Shown here: piece by piece, positions 1-8,324 of the stretch
Position numbering within the stretch: position 1 is the first letter of the stretch
How the letters are laid out: each line of letters starts with the position of its first letter
Source: Massilia sp. YIM B02763
GTDB lineage: Bacteria; Pseudomonadota; Gammaproteobacteria; Burkholderiales; Burkholderiaceae_D
Length of the DNA stretch: 64,000 nt
Assembly: GCF_030412015.1 (NCBI RefSeq)
Contig: NZ_JASNRD010000007.1
Location: forward strand, 1-64,000
Direction: 5' to 3'
The notes under the pieces: model-generated
What the model was told of the DNA's origin: nothing
Seen by the model: only the letters and a program-made list of their open reading frames with translations
Databases searched by the model: none
Position numbers and translations under genes: made by a program

Positions 1-56
1 AACTCCGTCTTCCCCCATTCCCCGCGAAGAACCTTTTTTTTCGCAAAGGAGCGGAC

Positions 57-254
57 ATGGCAAACAAGTCACTGGCAACCCGGCAAAAGATGCGCCTGCG
101 CGTCGAACCCACGCCGCCCCTCAAGCCGCGCAATCCGTTCGCCGGCTTCGCCAAGGCGCGCGCGGCCGGGTCGCACGAGAAACCCGCGGCCAGCAAGCGG
201 CTGGAAGAGAAACGCGCACTGAAGAAGCTGCCGCTGGTGGCCGAGGACAACTAA
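57..254 (+). CDS. Small basic protein of unknown function
   Basis: A 65-residue ORF opens with ATG seven bases after a clear Shine-Dalgarno (AAAGGAG, about 46-52) and has the codon use of the surrounding genes, so it is probably translated. The protein is rich in Lys, Arg and Pro, has no signal peptide or membrane segment, and contains a short NPFAGFAKARAAG stretch. I recognise no domain. It stands alone on the plus strand, and its stop codon borders a long inverted repeat that could end its transcript. No function can be assigned; a small nucleic-acid or ribosome-associated role would be a guess from charge alone. Confidence 0.6.
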   Translation: MANKSLATRQKMRLRVEPTPPLKPRNPFAGFAKARAAGSHEKPAASKRLEEKRALKKLPLVAEDN

Positions 255-355
255 GAGCGCCTAACAAACCTGCAGGGCAAGGCGCATCGTCGAAGACAGT
301 ACGCCTGTACGGCGAGACGATGCAACGCAGCCATGCAGGTTTTGTTAGGCGCTCT
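254..355. repeat. Long imperfect inverted repeat (about 102 bp), attC-like arms
   Basis: The outer arms AGAGCGCCTAACAAACCTGCA (left) and TGCAGGTTTTGTTAGGCGCTCT (right) pair almost completely, with one bulged base. An inner stem pairs GCATCGTC (284-291) with GACGATGC (316-323). The ends GCCTAAC and GTTAGGC match the form of integron attC core sites. The element begins at the stop codon of the upstream gene. It could be a dispersed intergenic palindrome (REP/MITE type), an extended terminator without a U tract, or an isolated attC-like site. There is no integron integrase in the window. Confidence 0.75.
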
Positions 356-377
356 AAGCCGCGGCCGGCCCCGGCTG

Positions 378-404
378 TTGTACAAGTCCCCGCTCTTCTG
401 TACA
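378..404 (+). promoter_or_regulatory. Paired TGTACA sites upstream of the XRE regulator
   Basis: Two TGTACA palindromes (379-384, the first extended to TTGTACAA at 378-385, and 399-404) lie with centres 20 bp apart, about two helical turns, and 40-65 bp before the regulator's start codon. That spacing suits two dimers of a helix-turn-helix protein on one DNA face, so autoregulation by the adjacent XRE protein is plausible. No convincing -10/-35 pair is visible. Confidence 0.35.
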
Positions 405-443
405 TTGGTGTCCGCCGAGTAAAACTGATCAGCGGAACCCTCC

Positions 444-1175
444 ATGAGCTCTCCCGACATGCTGCTGGACGTGCTGCGCGCCGAACTGCGCGCCGCCGGC
501 ATTACCTACAAGATGCTGGCCGAACGCATCGCCATGAGCGAATCGAGCATCAAGCGCATGTTCGGCCAGAAGGACATGACCTTGTCGCGCCTGGCCCAGA
601 TCTGCCAGGCCGCCGGCATCGCGCTGGAAGACGTGTTGCGGCGCGCCGCCGATGCGCGTCCCCAGGCGGATACCTTGACCCTGGTCCAGGAAAATGCGCT
701 GGTGAACCACCCGCGCCTGCTGCTGGTGGCGATCTGCTGCCTGGGCAACTGGAACATGGAACAAATCGTCGAGACCTACCGCCTGACGGAAGCGGAATGC
801 ATCGGCTTGCTGGTCGAGCTCGACCGCCTGGGCGTGATCGAACTCAAGCCCTTGAACCGCTACCGGGTACGCGTCTCGAACGCCTTCCGCTGGCTGCCGG
901 ATGGTCCCGTGCAGCGCTTCTTCCGCGAACACGTCGTCAGCGATTATTTCCAGGGCCGTTTCGACGGTGCCGGCGAAACGCTGATGTGCCTGCCTGCGCG
1001 CCTGTCCCTCGCCTCGGCGGGCGAGCTGGCCGAGAAAATCCACCAGCTGGCCGGGGAACTGGCGCGCATGCACCGCAACGACCGGCGCCTGCCGGCGCAG
1101 GAGCGCGACGGTTTTACCTTGCTGGTGGGATTCCGGTCGTGGGAGTTCGCCGCGTTCACGGCCCTCAGGCGCTGA
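444..1175 (+). CDS. XRE-family helix-turn-helix transcriptional regulator
   Basis: The 243-residue protein carries a Cro/CI-type helix-turn-helix at about residues 15-62 (ITYKMLAERIAMSESSIKRM, then TLSRLAQICQAAGIALEDVL). The rest is a longer C-terminal region with no enzyme motif, perhaps for ligand binding or oligomerisation. It is convergent with gspC, 75 bp away, and its upstream region holds two TGTACA palindromes that could be its own operator. The ATG start is preceded by only a weak GGAAC-like ribosome site. The family assignment is solid; target genes and signal are unknown. Confidence 0.85.
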   Translation: MSSPDMLLDVLRAELRAAGITYKMLAERIAMSESSIKRMFGQKDMTLSRLAQICQAAGIALEDVLRRAADARPQADTLTLVQENALVNHPRLLLVAICCLGNWNMEQIVETYRLTEAECIGLLVELDRLGVIELKPLNRYRVRVSNAFRWLPDGPVQRFFREHVVSDYFQGRFDGAGETLMCLPARLSLASAGELAEKIHQLAGELARMHRNDRRLPAQERDGFTLLVGFRSWEFAAFTALRR

Positions 1176-1250
1176 GGGATGCGCTCAACTATGCGCTCAA
1201 CGATGGGCTGAGCGGTGCGCTGAAGCGACGTCGCTCAACGATCGCCGCGA

Positions 1251-1985
1251 TCACTGCGTCGGCGGATTGGCGGTCGGTTGCGGCGTGGCCGGCATCTGCG
1301 CCGCGCCCGGGTTGGTGGGTGGCGGGCCCTCGCGCGAACCGACGTCGCCCGGCGGCACGAATTCCGGCACCGGTTGCTGCTGCTGTTGCTGCGACACTGC
1401 GCCCGGCGACATCGGCGGCTCCGGCACCATATTGGCGTTCGGTGCGGCTTGCGGGGCCGGCGTGCCGGCCGGCGTGGTAGCCTGCTGTTGCGGGAGCATG
1501 GGACGCGCGGTCTGCACACCCTGCGGTATATTTCCCGCCTGCATGCCCGGCACGCCCGTCAGCACGGCACCCATCGGCGCCGCCGCCTTGGCATCCGGTG
1601 CCAGATCGACGCGCTTCATCACGCCGTTGTCGGACAGCATCACGTAGCGCGGATGGACTTCGGCCAGCGTCACGCCCGGCGAAATTTCCTTGCCCACCAC
1701 GAGGGCCTTCGGTGGCGCATTGTCGGCGACCAGGATGGCGACGCTCTCGCGGCCGGCCGAGACGATGCCCGTCAGCTGGTAATTGGTGGCGCTGGCGACG
1801 GCGACCTGGCCGCCGAACAGCGTGGCGGCGGCGTCGATCGACGGGTCCGGCACGTTCGAGGCCGGCACGGCCGCGAGCGGACGCTGCGGCGGCTGGTAGA
1901 GCTGCAGGATCCAGTAGGCGAGCGACGCCGCCAGCAGGATCACGCCCACGAGACTCAACAGAAAGGGCAAACGCTTGTTCATCAA
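1251..1985 (-). CDS. gspC: Type II secretion inner-membrane protein GspC
   Basis: This is the 244-residue linker of the type II secretion system, which couples the inner-membrane platform to the GspD secretin. The N terminus has a short cytoplasmic stretch and one membrane helix (about residues 7-27). The HR domain follows (about 45-150, including YQLTGIVSAGRESVAILVAD and KEISPGVTLAEVHPRYVML). The C-terminal third is low-complexity Pro/Gln, with a run of six Gln at about 200-206, and there is no PDZ domain. It is the last gene of the operon, 8 bp after gspF, whereas in many bacteria gspC comes first. Confidence 0.93.
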   Translation of the reverse strand: MMNKRLPFLLSLVGVILLAASLAYWILQLYQPPQRPLAAVPASNVPDPSIDAAATLFGGQVAVASATNYQLTGIVSAGRESVAILVADNAPPKALVVGKEISPGVTLAEVHPRYVMLSDNGVMKRVDLAPDAKAAAPMGAVLTGVPGMQAGNIPQGVQTARPMLPQQQATTPAGTPAPQAAPNANMVPEPPMSPGAVSQQQQQQPVPEFVPPGDVGSREGPPPTNPGAAQMPATPQPTANPPTQ

Positions 1986-1993
1986 TATCCTTG

Positions 1994-3214
1994 TCAGCGC
2001 ACCAGCTGGTTAATTTCGATAATCGGCATCAGGACCGCCAGCACGATCAGGAGGACGACCAGGCCCATGGCCAGGATCAGCACCGGCTCCAGCAGGCCGG
2101 CGATGGTCAGCGCGCGCCGCTCGAAATCGGCCTGCTGCGAATTCGACGCCCGCTCCAGCATGGCGGGCAGTTCGCCGGTGATCTCGCCGGCGCGGATCAT
2201 GTGCACCAGCATCGGCGGGAACAGTTTCTGCGCCGACAGCGCACGCGCCAGGCTGACGCCCTCGCGCACGCTGCCCGTCGCATCCTCGACCAGTTCGCGC
2301 ATCGCCACGTTGGACAGGGTGTCGCGGCTCGTTTCCAGCGCGCGCAGGATCGGCACGCCGGAACCGGTGGTGATCGCCAGCGTGCTGGCGAAGCGCGTCG
2401 TGTTCAGGCTGCGCTCGAACTTGCCGTACACGGGCGCCGTCAGCAGCCAGGCATGCCAGCGCCGCTTGAGCGCCGGGTTCTGCAGCGCGCGGCGCCACAG
2501 GAACCAGGTGGCGATGACGAGCAAGGCGACGTAGATCCCGTAGGCACGCGTAAAGTTCGACACGCCCAGCATCACCACGGTGAGGAAGGGCAATTTCTGC
2601 TTGGTGTTGGCGAACACCGAGACGATCTGCGGCACGACATAGGTGAGCAGGAAGATCACGATGGCGAACGCGACCACGGTGACGATGGCCGGATAGGTGA
2701 ACGCCAGTCGCACGCGCTGCACGAGGGCATTGCGGCGCTCGATGTAGTCGGCCAGGCGCGACAGCACGCGCGCCAGCTGGCCGATCTGTTCGCCGGAACC
2801 GACCAGCGCGCGGTAGATGTCGGTGAAGTCGCGCGGGTGGCGCGACAGCGCGCTGGAGAACGAGGTGCCGCCCATGACTTCCGAGCGGATCGAGGCGACC
2901 AGGTCGCGCACGTAGGCGCGTTCGGCCTGTTCCAGCAAGGCCGTGAACGCCTGCTCGAGCGGCAGTCCCGCTTCCAGCAAGCTGGCCAGCTGGCGCGTAA
3001 ACAGCGCCAGTTCGACCTGGGACAGGCGCTCGCCGAAGCCGCGCGCGCGCGCCGCCCCGCTTTCGTCGACCTGGGCCGAGATCGCTTCGACGTTCAGCGG
3101 CGTCAGCCCTTGCAGGCGCAAGTCGGCGCGCGCCGCGCGCGGGCTGTCGGCATTGAGCACGCCCTTGCGGGTGATGCCGCCCGTGTCGACGGCTTCGTAG
3201 CGGAAGGCTGGCAT
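1994..3214 (-). CDS. gspF: Type II secretion inner-membrane platform protein GspF
   Basis: GspF is the polytopic core of the secretion assembly platform, next to the GspE ATPase. The 406-residue protein has the usual N-terminal segment (MPAFRYEAVDTGGITRKGVL) followed by two T2SSF repeats, each ending in strongly hydrophobic helices near residues 170-190, 220-240 and 375-400. Full length for the family. The gene lies 3 bp after gspE, so the two are probably translationally linked. Confidence 0.96.
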   Translation of the reverse strand: MPAFRYEAVDTGGITRKGVLNADSPRAARADLRLQGLTPLNVEAISAQVDESGAARARGFGERLSQVELALFTRQLASLLEAGLPLEQAFTALLEQAERAYVRDLVASIRSEVMGGTSFSSALSRHPRDFTDIYRALVGSGEQIGQLARVLSRLADYIERRNALVQRVRLAFTYPAIVTVVAFAIVIFLLTYVVPQIVSVFANTKQKLPFLTVVMLGVSNFTRAYGIYVALLVIATWFLWRRALQNPALKRRWHAWLLTAPVYGKFERSLNTTRFASTLAITTGSGVPILRALETSRDTLSNVAMRELVEDATGSVREGVSLARALSAQKLFPPMLVHMIRAGEITGELPAMLERASNSQQADFERRALTIAGLLEPVLILAMGLVVLLIVLAVLMPIIEINQLVR

Positions 3215-3217
3215 GGA

Positions 3218-4645
3218 TCAGTCCGCCTTCGCCACGCGCAGCAGCTCGGCTTCGGTGGTGACGCCCTCGCGCACCCAGCGCTCGCCGTCCTGGCGCATCG
3301 TCTGCATGCCGGACTTGAGCGCCGTGTCGCGGATTTCCGCTTCCGAGACCTGGTTGTGGATCTGGGCGCGGATCTCGTCGTTGGTTTCCAGCAGCTCGTA
3401 GATACCGACGCGGCCCTGGTAGCCCGTATGGCCGCAACGGTCGCAGCCGACCGCGACCCACTGGCCCGGTCCTTCCTGGCGCTTGCAGTGCGGACACAGC
3501 TTGCGCACCAGGCGCTGGGCCATCACGCCCAGCAGCGAGGACGACAGCAGGAACGGTTCGATGCCCATGTCGAGCAGGCGGGTGACGGCCGAGGCGGCGT
3601 CGTTGGTGTGCAGGGTGGCCAGCACCAGGTGGCCCGTCAGCGAAGCCTGCACGGCGATCTGCGCCGTTTCCAGGTCGCGGATCTCGCCGATCATGATCAC
3701 GTCCGGGTCCTGGCGCAGGATCGCGCGCAGTGCCTTGGCGAAGGTCATGTCGATGCGCGCATTGACCTGCGTCTGGCCGATGCCGGGCAAGTCGTATTCG
3801 ATCGGGTCTTCCACCGTCATCACGTTGGTCGTGGTGGCGTTCAGGCGCGACAGGGCGGCGTACAGCGTGGTGGTCTTGCCGGAACCGGTCGGGCCCGTGA
3901 CGAGCACGATGCCGTGCGGCTGGTTGATCAGCTTGTCGAACTGGGGCAGCAGCTCGTCGCTCATGCCCAGGTGCGACAAATCGAGGCGGCCCGCTTCCTT
4001 GTCGAGCAGACGCAGCACGGCGCGTTCGCCGTGGCCGGTCGGCAAGGTGGACACGCGCACGTCGACGGGCTTGCCGCCGATGCGCAGCGTGATGCGGCCG
4101 TCCTGCGGCAGGCGCTTCTCGGCGATGTCCAGCTGCGACATGATCTTGATGCGCGAGATCAGCGAGGCGTGGATGGCCTTGCGCGGACGCACGATGTCGC
4201 GCAGCGCGCCGTCGATGCGGAAGCGCACGATGGACGTCTGCTCGAACGGCTCGATGTGGATGTCGGACGCCCCTTCGCGCAGCGACTGCGTGAGCAGCGC
4301 GTTGATCATGCGGATGACGGGGGCGTCGTCGGACGACTCCAGCAAGTCCTCGATGGCCGGCACGTCCTGCAGCAGCTTGGTCAGGTCGAGGTCGGCGTCG
4401 AATTCGTCGGCGACCTGGGACGCGTCGCCGCCGGCCGACTGGTAGGCCGCGGCGATCGCCGCTTCCAGCTCGGCGCGCTCCATGCGGCGCAGGCTGATGC
4501 GCCCGAAGCGGCGCGAGACTTCGGCGATCGCGGCCGGCTTGGTCGCGTTCGAGACCAGCACCTCGACGGCTTGCGCCGGGTCGCCGTTGGAACGCGCCAG
4601 CACGCCGTAGTCGCGTGCGAATGCGTAAGGCAACAGGTTATTCAT
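3218..4645 (-). CDS. gspE: Type II secretion ATPase GspE
   Basis: This cytoplasmic ATPase powers pseudopilus assembly. In 475 residues it shows an N-terminal GspE-N region, the Walker A GPTGSGKT at 251-258, Asp-box and Walker B regions ([20 protein letters not shown]), the His box ([14 protein letters not shown]), and a C-terminal tetracysteine zinc site (CPHC ... CDRC) as in classical GspE. All catalytic motifs are intact. It follows gspD by 18 bp and precedes gspF by 3 bp. Confidence 0.97.
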   Translation of the reverse strand: MNNLLPYAFARDYGVLARSNGDPAQAVEVLVSNATKPAAIAEVSRRFGRISLRRMERAELEAAIAAAYQSAGGDASQVADEFDADLDLTKLLQDVPAIEDLLESSDDAPVIRMINALLTQSLREGASDIHIEPFEQTSIVRFRIDGALRDIVRPRKAIHASLISRIKIMSQLDIAEKRLPQDGRITLRIGGKPVDVRVSTLPTGHGERAVLRLLDKEAGRLDLSHLGMSDELLPQFDKLINQPHGIVLVTGPTGSGKTTTLYAALSRLNATTTNVMTVEDPIEYDLPGIGQTQVNARIDMTFAKALRAILRQDPDVIMIGEIRDLETAQIAVQASLTGHLVLATLHTNDAASAVTRLLDMGIEPFLLSSSLLGVMAQRLVRKLCPHCKRQEGPGQWVAVGCDRCGHTGYQGRVGIYELLETNDEIRAQIHNQVSEAEIRDTALKSGMQTMRQDGERWVREGVTTEAELLRVAKAD

Positions 4646-4663
4646 GATGTCGGATCAATCTGC

Positions 4664-7036
4664 TCATTGTTGCTGCACGGGTGCCGCCGGACGGTACTCG
4701 GGCTGCGGTTGCACGGGTCGGAACTCGCCGACGCCCGGCTGCGGCTGGGCATTCGGCTGGCCCGGCTGGCCCGGCGTACGCGGCTGGGTCGTGCCGGGGC
4801 CGGTGGCGGCCCCGGGGCGCGCGCTGACGGGCGCCGGCGGCGGCATCGTCGCCATGGCGCCGCCCGTCGGCGGCTGGCCGCCCTGGTTCAGCGGCGGCAG
4901 CATCGGCGCGCCCAGGTTGCGCACCAGGATCGAGTCGTCGACCGGCTGGGCCTGGCTGCCGGCGGCGCGCATGTATTCGTAGCGGTCCATCGAGATGCTC
5001 GCGTTCTGCTCCTTGCTGCGCACGACGACCGGGCGCAGGAACACCATCAGGTTGCGCTTGGCGCGCGCGCGGGTGCGGTACTTGAACAGGTTGCCGATCA
5101 CCGGGATGTCGCCCAGGCCGCGCACCTTTTCGTTGTTCTCGGACTCGTCGTCCGAGATCAGGCCGCCCAGCACGATGATCTGGCCGTCGTCGGCCAGCAC
5201 GTTGCTCTCGATCGCGCGCACCGTCGTCACGATGCCCGAGGCCGACGTGACGGAGTTGTCGATGCCCGAGTTCTCGTGGTAGATGGCGAGCTTGATGGTA
5301 CCGCCTTCCGAGATCTGCGGGCGCACCTTCAGCAGCAGGCCCACATCCTTGCGGTCCACCGTCTGGAACGGGTTGTTGGCGCCGCTCGTGCCCGTCGTGA
5401 ACGAGCCCGTCAGGATCGGGATGTTCTGGCCGACCTTGATCGTCGCCAGCTCGTTGTCCAGCGTGATCATGTTCGGCGTCGACAGGATGTTGGCGTTGCC
5501 GTCGTTCTCGAGGGCGCTGGCGACCGCCCCCAGGCCCAGCTGGCCGTTGATCTGGCGGAAGATACCGATCGACAAGCCGTTCAATTGCGGCAGCGTGCTG
5601 CCGGTCGTGCCCGTGCTGGAACCGCCGACGCCAGCCGCGGCGGCGGCCAGGTTGATGATGTTGTTGGTGCCGTTGTTGTTGAACGACTGCACGCCGCCGA
5701 CGCGGTACTTGCTCGTGCTGTCGCCGGACAGGCCGATCCACTGCACGCCAAACTCGGACGCCTTGTTCGACGTGACCTCGACCACCAGCGCCTCGATGTA
5801 CACCTGGGCACGGCGCACGTCGAGCTGGTCGATGACGCCGCGCAGGTTGCGGTAGACGGCATCCGGCGCCGTGATGATGAGGCTGTTGGTCGAGGCGTCG
5901 GCCTGGATGAAGCCGGAACCCTGGCCGCCGCCGGCGCCGCTGGACGTCGCCTGGCCCTGCTGGGAGGAAATGCCGCCGGTGCCGCCCGCGCCGATGCTGC
6001 TCTGCTGGTTGTTCTGTCCCAGGCCGCCGTTGCCGGAGCCGCCCGCGGTGCCGGACTGGATCGAGCCGCCCGACGTGCCCTGCTGCTGCACGGGCACGGC
6101 CGAGGCATCCTGCGACACCACGGCGCGCAGCGTCTGCGCGACCTTGCTGGCGTCGGCGTTCTTCAGGTAGACGACGTGGATATTGCCCAGCTCCGCCGTC
6201 GGCTGGTCGAGCTTGGCGATCAGGGACTTGGCCATGTTGGCGCGCGCCAGCGACGGCGCGCGCACGATCACGGAATTGGTGCGCGGATCGGCCAGCACGT
6301 TGACGCGGCCGGAGTCGCCGCCCGGGCTCGGTTCCATCAGGCGGGTGACGAGGGTCGCGACATCGCTGGCGATGCCGTTGCGGATGGGGATCACGTCCAG
6401 GTCGCTGGTCGAGGGCGCGTCGAGGGCGGCGATGATCTTCGACAGGCGGCGCAGGTTGTCGGCATAGTCGGTGATCACCAGGCTGTTGTTGCCCGGGTCG
6501 GCCATGATCGAGTTGTTCGGCGAGATCAGGGGACGCAGCACGGCCGTCAGGTTGGCCGCCGACTCGTGCTGCAGGCGGTAGACCTGGGTCGCGACCTGGT
6601 CGCCCTTGGCGCGCGCGCCGCCGCTGCCGACCTGGGTCGGCGAGGCCTGCAGCTTGGCTTCCGCTTCCGGCACCACCTTGGCGAAGCCGTCGCCGGTGAC
6701 GACGGCATAGCCCTGCAGGCGCAGCGCGGAGGTCAGCAGGGCGAACGCCTGGGCCTTGGTCAGCGATTTTTCCGAGACGAGGGTCAGCGTGCCCTTGACG
6801 CGCGGGTCGATGATGAAGGTCATGCCGGTGTAGTGGCCGACCGCCTTGATCACCGATTCCATGTCGGCGTTGACGAAATTCAGTGCGGCGCCGTCCTGGG
6901 CGAACGCCGTCACCGGCGGGAGCGCCGTGCCGACGGCGCAGCACAGCATGACGCCGGCGGCGAGGCGGCGCATGGCGGGGAGGCGCGCCGGACGAGACGG
7001 GGCTGCGGACTGGACGACTGCGTGGGTGTTTTTCAT
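4664..7036 (-). CDS. gspD: Type II secretion outer-membrane secretin GspD
   Basis: GspD forms the multimeric outer-membrane channel through which folded proteins leave. The 790-residue precursor has a signal peptide ending near AFAQD (about residue 48), then N0 (LNFVNADMESVIKAVGHYTG), N1-N3 domains and a secretin domain (GQIIVLGGLISDDESENNEK). The N3 region holds a Gly/Ser/Gln-rich insertion, about residues 305-370. The C-terminal tail is Pro/Gln-rich. There is no pilotin gene nearby. The start codon overlaps the gspN stop by one base (TAATG), which implies coupled translation. Confidence 0.96.
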   Translation of the reverse strand: MKNTHAVVQSAAPSRPARLPAMRRLAAGVMLCCAVGTALPPVTAFAQDGAALNFVNADMESVIKAVGHYTGMTFIIDPRVKGTLTLVSEKSLTKAQAFALLTSALRLQGYAVVTGDGFAKVVPEAEAKLQASPTQVGSGGARAKGDQVATQVYRLQHESAANLTAVLRPLISPNNSIMADPGNNSLVITDYADNLRRLSKIIAALDAPSTSDLDVIPIRNGIASDVATLVTRLMEPSPGGDSGRVNVLADPRTNSVIVRAPSLARANMAKSLIAKLDQPTAELGNIHVVYLKNADASKVAQTLRAVVSQDASAVPVQQQGTSGGSIQSGTAGGSGNGGLGQNNQQSSIGAGGTGGISSQQGQATSSGAGGGQGSGFIQADASTNSLIITAPDAVYRNLRGVIDQLDVRRAQVYIEALVVEVTSNKASEFGVQWIGLSGDSTSKYRVGGVQSFNNNGTNNIINLAAAAAGVGGSSTGTTGSTLPQLNGLSIGIFRQINGQLGLGAVASALENDGNANILSTPNMITLDNELATIKVGQNIPILTGSFTTGTSGANNPFQTVDRKDVGLLLKVRPQISEGGTIKLAIYHENSGIDNSVTSASGIVTTVRAIESNVLADDGQIIVLGGLISDDESENNEKVRGLGDIPVIGNLFKYRTRARAKRNLMVFLRPVVVRSKEQNASISMDRYEYMRAAGSQAQPVDDSILVRNLGAPMLPPLNQGGQPPTGGAMATMPPPAPVSARPGAATGPGTTQPRTPGQPGQPNAQPQPGVGEFRPVQPQPEYRPAAPVQQQ

Positions 7037-7809
7037 TATCTAAACTCGAGTGCGATTATGTTCTTGCCGTTCACCATTCGGCGCTGGCCCAGGAGGCCCA
7101 GCAGGTTGCCCAGCGTGTCTTCGTATCCTTCGGCGGCCGACGCCTGGCCCGAGAAGCGCAGGCGGCCGTTTTCCAGTCCCCCGCTGCCCGACAGCAGCAG
7201 CGCACCGCGCACGGTACGCAGCGTCAGGTCGGCGCGCTGCCCGTGCCAATCCATGGCCATCTCGTAGCTGCCCAGCGGCTTGATCGGACTCATGCGCGAT
7301 CCCATGTCGTTCATGACCAGCACCGTGCGGCCGCTCACCGCGACCGCATTTCCCGCGCGGGCGATGTCCAGCAGGTTCCAGGACAGGCGGATCGCACCCG
7401 ACGGCGCCAGCGTGTTCAGGGGAGCGCCCAGGCCGGCCAGGCCCTCGGCCGGCAGCAGCAATTCGCCGGCGCTGACCTGCCACTGCGACCAGCTGCCGCT
7501 AATGCGCACCGGCTGCGACAGCGCCTGGTCGTTGGCCAGTTCCATGTTCACCTGCCCGAACAGCACCAGCGGCGACAGCCGCCAGGAAAACCGTCCCGGC
7601 AACAGCGGCGTGACCGCCCCGCCCTCGCCCGGCGCGCCTCCCACGAAGGCTGAGCCGCGCCACAGCGTACCCTGCGCATCCCCGAGAGTCAAACGGCCGC
7701 CCGTCTGGCGTTCGACGATCGGTCCGAGCCAGGCCGCCGGCAGGAATACCAGGACCGTGAGCGCCACCGCCAGCGCGGCCAGCAGGATCCAGGACAGCGC
7801 GCGCCTCAT
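7036..7809 (-). CDS. gspN: Type II secretion protein GspN
   Basis: GspN is an accessory inner-membrane protein found in some type II systems. I place the start at the ATG at 7809 (protein begins MRRALSWILLAALAVALTVL) because it overlaps the gspM stop in an ATGA and opens with a membrane helix; the frame is open further upstream but that part is a gspM shadow. The 257-residue product has one N-terminal helix and a periplasmic beta-rich domain (FVGGAPGEGGAVTPLLPGRF). It lies between gspM and gspD, the usual place in beta-proteobacterial operons. Confidence 0.9.
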   Translation of the reverse strand: MRRALSWILLAALAVALTVLVFLPAAWLGPIVERQTGGRLTLGDAQGTLWRGSAFVGGAPGEGGAVTPLLPGRFSWRLSPLVLFGQVNMELANDQALSQPVRISGSWSQWQVSAGELLLPAEGLAGLGAPLNTLAPSGAIRLSWNLLDIARAGNAVAVSGRTVLVMNDMGSRMSPIKPLGSYEMAMDWHGQRADLTLRTVRGALLLSGSGGLENGRLRFSGQASAAEGYEDTLGNLLGLLGQRRMVNGKNIIALEFR

Positions 7810-8324
7810 TGGGCGGCGCCGGTGTTCTGACGCAGCGTCAGGCTGGCGTCGACCTGGCCCGCGGCCGGCAGCGAGGTGATGGCGGCGTCCTGCACCTGCA
7901 CCCGGTTGGCGCGGCGCTGCTCGTCCAGCCAGGTGGCCAGGGCGGCGAACGGCACGTCGTTGAACTGCACCTTGATGAATTCCCCGGTGGCCGACAGCGA
8001 TTGCGGCTTCAGGCCGCGCCCATTCAGGCTGGCGTCGATGGCCTCGCGCGACAGCGGCGCGACCTGGGTGGCGGGCGCGCGCGCCAGGGCGTTCGCTTCC
8101 TGCGCCATGGCCTGCAATTCGGCGGCCTGCTGGCGCAATTGCGGCAAGGAGCGGTTCAGGCGCGCACGCCCCTCGACGGCCGGGTCGACCAGCAGCAGGT
8201 AGACGATCGCCAGCAGCACGACGGCGCCGCCGATCGCCAGCAGGCGCCGTTCCTGCTCGGTACGGGCGAGCCACTGCGTGGTGGCGCGCTCGCGGACCTG
8301 GGCGATGGTGGTGGCGATGCTCAT
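7806..8324 (-). CDS. gspM: Type II secretion protein GspM
   Basis: GspM is a bitopic inner-membrane protein that partners GspL. The 172-residue product has a short cytoplasmic N terminus (RERATTQWLARTEQERRLLA), one membrane helix at about 29-47, a helical linker, and a ferredoxin-like periplasmic domain ending in QVDASLTLRQ. It overlaps gspN by four bases (ATGA) and gspL by four bases, so translation is coupled on both sides. Confidence 0.92.
   Translation of the reverse strand: MSIATTIAQVRERATTQWLARTEQERRLLAIGGAVVLLAIVYLLLVDPAVEGRARLNRSLPQLRQQAAELQAMAQEANALARAPATQVAPLSREAIDASLNGRGLKPQSLSATGEFIKVQFNDVPFAALATWLDEQRRANRVQVQDAAITSLPAAGQVDASLTLRQNTGAAQ

Noticed and set aside
254..355. Functional integron cassette array
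   Set aside because: Only one attC-like site, no integrase and no cassette-like series of small genes.
1598..7267. Very long plus-strand open frame (1889 codons) across the secretion operon
   Set aside because: It is antisense to gspF, gspE and gspD, with low-complexity Arg/Ala/His-rich translation typical of high-GC shadow frames.
7036..8274. A 412-codon version of gspN
   Set aside because: The added N-terminal part is a frame shadow of gspM; the ATG at 7809 gives a membrane helix and an ATGA overlap.
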